Notes under the pieces: generated by a model
What the model was told of the DNA's origin: nothing
Seen by the model: the letters and a program-made list of their open reading frames with translations, nothing else
The model's database searches: none
Made by a program: the position numbers and the translations under genes
Assembly (NCBI GenBank): GCA_947625495.1
Contig: CANQOQ010000001.1
Location: 1 to 64,000, forward strand
Reading direction: 5' to 3'
Source: Candidatus Gastranaerophilales bacterium
GTDB lineage: Bacteria > Cyanobacteriota > Vampirovibrionia > Gastranaerophilales > Gastranaerophilaceae
Length of the DNA stretch: 64,000 nucleotides
Shown: positions 58,251 through 64,000 of the stretch, in pieces
Layout: each line of letters opens with the position of its first letter
Numbering within the stretch: the stretch's first letter is position 1

Positions 58251-59287
58251 TGCTGCTTGAAGAATTTAATTATAACCTGCCGGAGGAATTAATAGCACAA
58301 TTTCCGGCTCAAAAAAGAGAGATGTCAAAAATGCTTGTTCTGGATAAAGTTAATAAAGGCTTTATCCACAAGCATTTTGCGGATATAATAGATTTTTTAA
58401 CGGAAGATGATTTACTGGTTCTTAATAATACAAAAGTTATTCCGGCAAGACTTTATGCAAAAAAAGATACAGGTGCTTTAATTGAAATATTTCTTGTAAG
58501 AGAAGTTGAAAAGGATATTTGGATTTGTCTTATAAAACCTTCTAAGCGTGTTAAACCTTCTATGGTTCTTGAAATATCAAAGGATTTATCGGTTGAAATT
58601 ATATCAAAAGATGATGATAAGTGGAAAGTAAGACTTTTATATAACGGAAACCTATTTGAGATATTGGATAGAGTAGGAAATATTCCCCTGCCTCCTTATA
58701 TTGAGAGGAAATTAACAAGTGATGAATATAAAAAACTTGATTTTGACAGATATCAAACTGTATATGCAAAAAAAGAAGGAGCGGTAGCTGCTCCTACTGC
58801 CGGACTTCATTTTACTCAAGAAATATTAAATAAGCTTGATAAAAAAGGCTGCAAGCATTGTTTTATCACATTAAATGTCGGACTTGGCACTTTTAAACCC
58901 GTTAAATGTGAAAATATTCTTGAGCATAAAATGGATTCTGAGAGTTTTGAAATATCACAAGAGGCTGCACAAATTATTAATGAAGCAAAAAATAACGGTA
59001 AAAATATTGTTGCAGTAGGTACTACATCCGTCAGAACTTTGGAAACCGTTATGAATAAATACGGGCAAATTAAAGCGGTTAAAGATAATTCTGAATTGTT
59101 CATTTATCCGGGATATAAATTTAAAATCGTTGATAAACTTATAACAAACTTCCATTTGCCTAAATCTACTCTATTAATGCTTGTTAGTGCATTCGCAGGC
59201 AGAGATTATATATTTAGCGCATACTCTGAAGCAATTAAGAATAAATACAGATTCTACAGCTACGGCGACTGTATGTTTATAAGGTAG
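58250..59287 (+). CDS. queA: S-adenosylmethionine:tRNA ribosyltransferase-isomerase
   Basis: QueA builds the epoxycyclopentane ring of epoxyqueuosine on preQ1-modified tRNA. The 345-aa protein has NYNLPEELIAQFPAQKREMSKMLVLD, LLVLNNTKVIPARLYAKK, the PPYIERKL...DRYQTVYAKKEGAVAAPTAGLHFT signature (about residues 143-186), LNVGLGTFKPV, GTTSVRTLE and TNFHLPKSTLLMLVSAFAG. It is translationally coupled to yidC and is followed three bases later by a GT-C-like gene. Confidence 0.97.
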   Translation: MLLEEFNYNLPEELIAQFPAQKREMSKMLVLDKVNKGFIHKHFADIIDFLTEDDLLVLNNTKVIPARLYAKKDTGALIEIFLVREVEKDIWICLIKPSKRVKPSMVLEISKDLSVEIISKDDDKWKVRLLYNGNLFEILDRVGNIPLPPYIERKLTSDEYKKLDFDRYQTVYAKKEGAVAAPTAGLHFTQEILNKLDKKGCKHCFITLNVGLGTFKPVKCENILEHKMDSESFEISQEAAQIINEAKNNGKNIVAVGTTSVRTLETVMNKYGQIKAVKDNSELFIYPGYKFKIVDKLITNFHLPKSTLLMLVSAFAGRDYIFSAYSEAIKNKYRFYSYGDCMFIR

Positions 59288-59290
59288 TTT

Positions 59291-61333
59291 ATGTTCATTT
59301 TTTCAATCCTTTCAATTTTATTTTCTTCTTATTTTTTTCTTTCAGTATTGGAGAAAAAATTAAATTTTAAAAATAATATAGGTTTTGTATTATTTTTGCT
59401 GTTGAATTTTTCACAAATAATATTATCTTTTGAAATATTATCAGTCTTTAAACAAATTAAAACAGTTCAGTTTTTAATTTTAAATGCGTTTATTTTTATA
59501 TTTTCGATAATTCTCTGGATAAAAAATAATAAATATATTTATAAACCTAAAATAACAGATGAATTTAAGAGAATAAAAAATGCTTTAAAGTGCGATAAGC
59601 TGCTTCATATTTGTACTTATTTCTATATTATATTTATTATATCAATGATATTTATGGCATTATTTTATCCGATATTATACGGGGATGCTTTAGGCTATTA
59701 TTTTTCACGATGTACAATGTGGATACAAAATTCATCCCTGACGCATTATGTTACATCGGATTCAAGAGAGCTTATTATGCCGATAAATATGGAACTATTA
59801 TATTCGTGGGTTCTTTTATTTACTAAAAATGAGCAAGGAACGGGAATATTTTCATTCTTGTCTTATATTAATGCCGTAGTCGTAATATATAATTTTCTAG
59901 GTGAATTAAAATTCTGTATAAGAAAAAGACTTTGGACTATATTCGTATTTTCATCTCTGGCACTCGTCTTTCTTGAATGTTATACCCCGATTGCAGATTT
60001 ATTTACGGGTTCTTTAATTCTTACATCAATATATCTGTTTTATTGTGCGGTTAAAAATAACAATATTAGTTTAATTTTCTTTTCTTCACTTGCTTATGCA
60101 CTTAGTATAGGTACAAAAACTACAGCCTTAATAGCTTTACCCGTTTATTTCTGTTCCGTTGTTTCAATTTTATTTTTCCTTAATAAAAATCAGTTTAAAA
60201 AATATATAAGTTTATATATTTTATTTTTAATTTTTAATTTTTTAATTTTTTCTTCTTATAATTATATTCTTAATTTTATAGAGTTTAAAAATCCCTTGTC
60301 TGATACTTCATCTCTTTTATTGAACCAATTTAGAGGCTCAATAAAAGGCTATTTAACAAATTTGATTAAATACACTTTTATAATATTTGATTTTTCAGGC
60401 GTAATTGACTTTTTTAACATCGGAAATTTTATTCAAAATATTCAGGATAAATTTTTAAATATTTTAGGTGCAAACAGAGGCACATATACTTCTTCATATT
60501 TCAATAATTATTTCTTTTATAATTCTAAACTTAAGCTGACGGAATCTGCATTTGGATTAATGGGATTATTGGCATTTTTCCCTTCTTTAATACGGGCTCT
60601 TTTTAAAAGAGAAAAACGAGGATTAATTTTATTTATTCTCGCACTTTTTTATATCTTAAATATACTGATATTCTCTCGCACAATGGTATTTACAAAATAC
60701 AACATAAGATATCTGCTTGCTTTTTTAGTAGTATCTTCCCCTGTTATTGTATACAGCTATTTTAGGAATAATAACATTTATAAATATATCTGTGTCATAT
60801 TTTTATTTGTGTATCTTGTTTTAAATTCTCATGTTCAACCGGTATCATATATAATTTCGTATTTTAAACACAAGCCGATGAATAATAAAAATTTTATTCT
60901 AAAAGAGAACGATGAACTGAAAATATATAATTATTTTATTAATAAGAAAAAAACAAAAATTGCAGTTATGATATATTCTTCAAATCACCCCGTATATTAT
61001 ATATATAAACTCAGGTTATACGGTTTTAGGGTTAATAATATACTGCCTGAAATAATAGAGAATTATGACCTGTCTGATTATGAATATATAATTACACTAA
61101 AAGACAGTGCTTCATCAACAATAATAAAGGACTATAAAAACTTAAAAAACAATAAATATTGTTATTATAAGGACTATGAAGGAAATATAATAAAAATGCC
61201 TTCTCAAATGCCTGCTATGGTCACCTGTCAAATTCCGCTTGATTATATTATAAAATCAGGATTTATACCTGATTTCGGTATAAGACCGAATAGCTATATT
61301 ATATTTAAAAATATTTCTCATACAAAAGTATGA
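59291..61333 (+). CDS. polytopic membrane glycosyltransferase, GT-C fold-like
   Basis: This 680-aa protein has about 12 hydrophobic helices and a soluble C-terminal part (about residues 530-680). The first large loop after TM3 carries LYGDALGYYFSRCTMWIQN (about 129-147), where the Asp is in the position of the catalytic acid of GT-C/PMT-type transferases that use polyprenyl-phosphate sugars; SDSRELIMPINMELLYSW follows. The overall look is that of GT39-like or O-antigen-type mannosyl/arabinosyl transferases, but no specific family is certain. It is the third gene of the yidC-queA run. Confidence 0.72.
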   Translation: MFIFSILSILFSSYFFLSVLEKKLNFKNNIGFVLFLLLNFSQIILSFEILSVFKQIKTVQFLILNAFIFIFSIILWIKNNKYIYKPKITDEFKRIKNALKCDKLLHICTYFYIIFIISMIFMALFYPILYGDALGYYFSRCTMWIQNSSLTHYVTSDSRELIMPINMELLYSWVLLFTKNEQGTGIFSFLSYINAVVVIYNFLGELKFCIRKRLWTIFVFSSLALVFLECYTPIADLFTGSLILTSIYLFYCAVKNNNISLIFFSSLAYALSIGTKTTALIALPVYFCSVVSILFFLNKNQFKKYISLYILFLIFNFLIFSSYNYILNFIEFKNPLSDTSSLLLNQFRGSIKGYLTNLIKYTFIIFDFSGVIDFFNIGNFIQNIQDKFLNILGANRGTYTSSYFNNYFFYNSKLKLTESAFGLMGLLAFFPSLIRALFKREKRGLILFILALFYILNILIFSRTMVFTKYNIRYLLAFLVVSSPVIVYSYFRNNNIYKYICVIFLFVYLVLNSHVQPVSYIISYFKHKPMNNKNFILKENDELKIYNYFINKKKTKIAVMIYSSNHPVYYIYKLRLYGFRVNNILPEIIENYDLSDYEYIITLKDSASSTIIKDYKNLKNNKYCYYKDYEGNIIKMPSQMPAMVTCQIPLDYIIKSGFIPDFGIRPNSYIIFKNISHTKV

Positions 61334-61362
61334 AATTTTGTAAAAAACGCTAAAGTTTAAGG

Positions 61363-61368
61363 TATAAT
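61363..61368 (+). promoter_or_regulatory. candidate promoter -10 for the GAF-HD-GYP-like gene
   Basis: GGTATAAT lies about 100 bases upstream of the start codon in the gap after the GT-C gene. No strong -35 is present. The 22-base palindrome at 61387-61408 would lie in the leader just after the start of transcription. Confidence 0.4.
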
Positions 61369-61386
61369 ATGCCGATAGAAGGGTTA

Positions 61387-61408
61387 TAAGATTTTATATA
61401 AAATCTTA
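61387..61408. promoter_or_regulatory. 22-bp perfect palindrome in the leader of the GAF-HD-GYP-like gene
   Basis: TAAGATTTTAT is followed without a gap by its exact inverse ATAAAATCTTA. It lies 20 bases after the candidate -10 and 59 bases before the start codon. It has no T-run after it, so it is not a terminator; an operator or RNA hairpin is possible. Confidence 0.4.
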
Positions 61409-61467
61409 ATCTAAAAAATAACGGCAGATAGAAATTTCGGAATGTTTTAAACGGGTAAGGATAATAA

Positions 61468-62838
61468 ATGTCAGAAGAGAAAAACGAAAATAAAAATGTA
61501 TCGGTATTTGCAAGAAGTGAAATTTCCTTAGAATCCGATCCTTTGGAAGAAATTTTTGCACTAAATCTCGGCGATTTTATTTCTGAGCATTTAATCTCTG
61601 ATGAACTTATCCAAAAAATAAGCAGAACGGACGTTGATAAGATATCAAGTCTTAAAAAGCAGTTAAAAGAACTTATCTCCATTTATTCCATTGATAATAC
61701 ACTTAAAATATTAGGTTTTAGCAATAGAGAAGATTATGTAATATATAATGCAATAGCTAAAACAATAAAACAAATGCTTGAAATTGATGCCTGCCATATA
61801 TTCTTATCCAAAGAAAATGCCATGGGACTTGATAACACTAAAAATGATTTGGTTTTGGTCGGCTCTTCTCTGAGATTTAATGATGATATTTATGATTCCG
61901 AAATAGGATATAAATTAACAGACGATAATTATGTTTCTTTTGCATACAAAAATAGTAAAACCATAGAAATTAAAGATTGTACAAAAGATTCCGCTTTTAA
62001 GTCTATACTTTTGCTTAATGAAGATAAAGTTAAATATTACCTTGCCGTTCCAATGAATAATAATATGGAAAAAGTAGGTGTTATTGTTGTTGAAAACTAT
62101 TCGGATAAAAATCTTTCACCCGAATTTATCGAATTACTGACAATAACCGCAAGATTATTTGCAACCTCTATGTCGCTTGAAAAACTAACGGAAGAAACAA
62201 ATACATTAATAAACCAAGAAGATGTTAATTTATCGCAGCTTCAAAATAAAAGAGCTGAATTAACAGCCTTAATAGGTGATTTAAGCAGCGAGCAGCAATG
62301 GTTTGTTGAAAATTTAGCTAAGGCTGTTGATGCTAAAAGCAGTTTTAAGAACAATTATTCCCACGAAGTTGCTGATTTGGCCCGTGAAATTTCTACATAC
62401 CTTGCTTTAAATGAAAAAACAAAAGATTTAATTTATTATGCGGCACTTTTAAGAAATATAGGGAAAATTACCCTGCCTGAAGAGTTGTTTAATAAAAAAG
62501 AAAAATTATCCAATGAAGATTGGGAAAAGCTTCAAAATCATCCTAATGTCGGTGTAAGTATTTTAATGAGCATTAATTTCTTATCCGAAGTTGTTCCATA
62601 TATAAACTACCATAAAGAAAGATGGGACGGCAAAGGTGAACCTGAAGGTTTAAAAGGATACAGTATTCCGTTAGGCTCAAGGATTATAGCTATTGCTGAT
62701 GCCTATAGCGCAATGATATCAGAGCGCAAATACAGAGATGCAATACCAAAAGCCAAAGCATTAGAGATAATAAGAACAGAGGCCGGAACTAAATGGGATC
62801 CCGAGCTTGTGGATGTGCTTATTAATTTAAAATCATAA
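61468..62838 (+). CDS. GAF and degenerate HD-GYP domain protein
   Basis: This 456-aa protein has an N-terminal helical region, a GAF domain (about residues 90-250) and a C-terminal HD-GYP-fold domain (about 280-455). The metal ligands of active HD-GYP phosphodiesterases are mostly lost: the first His is present (H299), the HD pair is replaced by R329-N330 (LLRNIGKI instead of LLHDIGKI), the HH pair is H382-K383, and GYP is GEP (390-392). The late AIADAYSAM segment is kept. It should therefore fold and perhaps bind c-di-GMP or a partner without cleaving it. It has no ribosome binding site beyond GGGTAAGGATAA. It ends base-to-base against the convergent DUF2207-like gene. Confidence 0.88.
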   Translation: MSEEKNENKNVSVFARSEISLESDPLEEIFALNLGDFISEHLISDELIQKISRTDVDKISSLKKQLKELISIYSIDNTLKILGFSNREDYVIYNAIAKTIKQMLEIDACHIFLSKENAMGLDNTKNDLVLVGSSLRFNDDIYDSEIGYKLTDDNYVSFAYKNSKTIEIKDCTKDSAFKSILLLNEDKVKYYLAVPMNNNMEKVGVIVVENYSDKNLSPEFIELLTITARLFATSMSLEKLTEETNTLINQEDVNLSQLQNKRAELTALIGDLSSEQQWFVENLAKAVDAKSSFKNNYSHEVADLAREISTYLALNEKTKDLIYYAALLRNIGKITLPEELFNKKEKLSNEDWEKLQNHPNVGVSILMSINFLSEVVPYINYHKERWDGKGEPEGLKGYSIPLGSRIIAIADAYSAMISERKYRDAIPKAKALEIIRTEAGTKWDPELVDVLINLKS

Positions 62839-63999
62839 CTACCAGGAGCCGCCTCCGCCGCCTCCGTGTCCTCCGCCGCTTCTGCCTCCGCCGCTATGAC
62901 CCGAGCCGCTTCTTGAGCTTGATAGTGATGAATTTATTGTATTTGAAGCAATTGATAAATCATTTGAAAATTTTCTCAATGAATTATAGTTGAAATGCTC
63001 GCCTTTATACCATTTTGGTGTTTGGATATTTAATCCTTCCAAATTATTTAACCAGCTATCCATTATTCCGAGGGCAAATGCAAACGGTAAAATGTCTTCA
63101 CAGTATGTCGGATTTTCATTTATTAATTGCTGTAATCTTCCTTTTTCTACCGTTTCCAGATATTTTTTAAATCCTAAAATCTGCCCGAGCCTTTCTCTGC
63201 CTTTTCTGTTTCTCTTTGGCATATTAATAAGACATATTATTGTAATAACTAAACATACAACTTCCAAAATAAGTAAAGGATAATTACCTTCAAGGTTTTC
63301 GGCGCTGCTTATTATAATTCCTGCCGGTATACCTCCAAACATCAATGACCATAGTGTTATAAAAGCTATATTCCTTCTATTTTGAGGATTTGATATTGTC
63401 AGAGCAAATATCAATATTGCTATTACAGGAAATATAAATACAAAGTTATATTGGAGCAACAAATAAAATGAATAATTTCCCAATGTATAAACTATAGAAG
63501 TTAATATTGATAAAATGCAGAGGAGGAAGATTAAAACTTTTCCGCGGCTCCAAGTATTTTTTTCAAATAATGCGGATTTTAAATTTGTAAAACTGCGCAT
63601 AATTGCTTGACAGTAAAATGAAAAACTGTAAGAGGACTGGAGTTCTATTAATGTAACACTTTCTCTTCCGTTTTTAAAGATAGCATCAAAAAGAGTTTTT
63701 TCACTACTTTTAGAACCGTCATATTCTTTTAATTTTTTAAACGTATAGCTGATTCCGTCATCTTCAATTTCCAAATATCCCTGATTTGCGAGATACAGAA
63801 TAAGAGACATAATTCCATTTTCGGTAGAATGTCCTGAATATTCAACTTCCAGTTCGGCGCTGTTTTTACCTTCAGGCGGATAAAAATTAACTACGGGTAT
63901 TACTATATCATCTTTACCGTACTTATACCATATACCGACTGCCAGTAATGTCATTATTACTACAATTATACTTATGATTTGAGGAAAGGATACAGACAT
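62839..63999 (-). CDS. DUF2207-like membrane protein, truncated by the window edge
   Basis: The visible 386 residues start at a TM helix (about residues 7-23), then a cytoplasmic domain beginning VVNFYPPEGKNSAELEVEY (the 'PP.g.sPa' junction of DUF2207 proteins), a second pair of TM helices (about 155-205), another pair (about 215-255), a helical region and a Gly/Ser-rich tail (SGGGRSGGGHGGGGGGSW). DUF2207 proteins normally have a signal peptide and an extracytoplasmic beta domain of about 200 residues before this first TM helix, so the gene most likely continues beyond the right edge and the Met seen here is internal. Function is unknown. Confidence 0.75.
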   Translation of the reverse strand: MSVSFPQIISIIVVIMTLLAVGIWYKYGKDDIVIPVVNFYPPEGKNSAELEVEYSGHSTENGIMSLILYLANQGYLEIEDDGISYTFKKLKEYDGSKSSEKTLFDAIFKNGRESVTLIELQSSYSFSFYCQAIMRSFTNLKSALFEKNTWSRGKVLIFLLCILSILTSIVYTLGNYSFYLLLQYNFVFIFPVIAILIFALTISNPQNRRNIAFITLWSLMFGGIPAGIIISSAENLEGNYPLLILEVVCLVITIICLINMPKRNRKGRERLGQILGFKKYLETVEKGRLQQLINENPTYCEDILPFAFALGIMDSWLNNLEGLNIQTPKWYKGEHFNYNSLRKFSNDLSIASNTINSSLSSSRSGSGHSGGGRSGGGHGGGGGGSW

Positions 64000-64000
64000 A

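Overview
The window is a 64 kb, AT-rich, gene-dense bacterial chromosome segment. The gene content is that of a didermic (Gram-negative type) cell: lipid A kinase LpxK, a GT9 heptosyltransferase, an MCE/Mla lipid transporter, FabI, a soluble lytic transglycosylase and an LD-carboxypeptidase. Several genes have a cyanobacterial flavour: a sigma factor beside a DUF1822-like anti-sigma, a DSHCT-type Ski2-like helicase, and a YidC with its soluble insert after TM2. Together with many Asn/Lys-rich proteins that begin MK(I/V/T)N(P/A/S)I and carry a short F(K/R)(G/A) motif, this suggests a non-photosynthetic relative of Cyanobacteria (Melainabacteria/Vampirovibrionia, probably Gastranaerophilales). 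The assignment is an inference from gene content; no rRNA is present to confirm it. I see no prophage, insertion sequence, CRISPR array or integrase.

Layout. 1-10 kb: fabI, a DUF3137-like membrane protein, ndk-tgt (minus), then a TPR protein leading into a three-gene carbamoyltransferase module (a 51-aa DUF5989/SxtK-like peptide, SxtJ-like protein, NodU/SxtI-like carbamoyltransferase), and a membrane-bound EAL phosphodiesterase. 10.0-10.5 kb: a tRNA-Pro(GGG) gene between two broken tRNA-like copies. 10.5-15.9 kb: ugd, a pair of lineage-type 'MKIN' membrane proteins, and on the minus strand a soluble, free-standing FlhA cytoplasmic domain with an unknown partner. 16-21.7 kb: ffh, a sugar-nucleotide pyrophosphorylase, DAHP synthase and a Ski2-like helicase in one run. 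21.7-24.5 kb: XRE regulator, smpB, dnaX. 24.6-31.6 kb: a tightly packed envelope operon ldcA, oppF-like, mlaE, mlaF, mlaD, lpxK, GT9. 31.6-34.6 kb: GspF/PilC-like protein, ZIP transporter, GNAT acetyltransferase, histidine phosphatase. 34.7-41.8 kb: gyrB, TPR protein, GAF-GGDEF cyclase, lytic transglycosylase. 41.8-48.5 kb: a three-gene minus-strand regulatory operon (DUF1822-like/ZAS transmembrane anti-sigma, sigma-70 family factor, triple zinc ribbon P-loop ATPase with TPR-like repeats). 48.7-55.6 kb: small 'MKxN' proteins, pheA, phosphohexomutase, small secreted peptide, uridine kinase-like protein, miaA. 55.7-64 kb: GT2, yidC, queA, GT-C-like glycosyltransferase, a degenerate GAF-HD-GYP protein and a DUF2207-like protein cut by the window edge.

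Themes. Envelope building dominates. Cyclic-di-GMP signalling has one apparent cyclase, one apparent phosphodiesterase and one HD-GYP that has lost its metal ligands. Queuosine synthesis is represented by tgt and queA. The most unusual items are the sigma/anti-sigma/zinc-ribbon ATPase operon, the orphan FlhA_C protein, the SxtI/J/K-like carbamoyltransferase module and the MKxN/FKG protein family. Most convergent gene pairs end within a few bases of each other with no terminator between them, and several genes have a -10-like box directly before the start codon, suggesting short or absent leaders.
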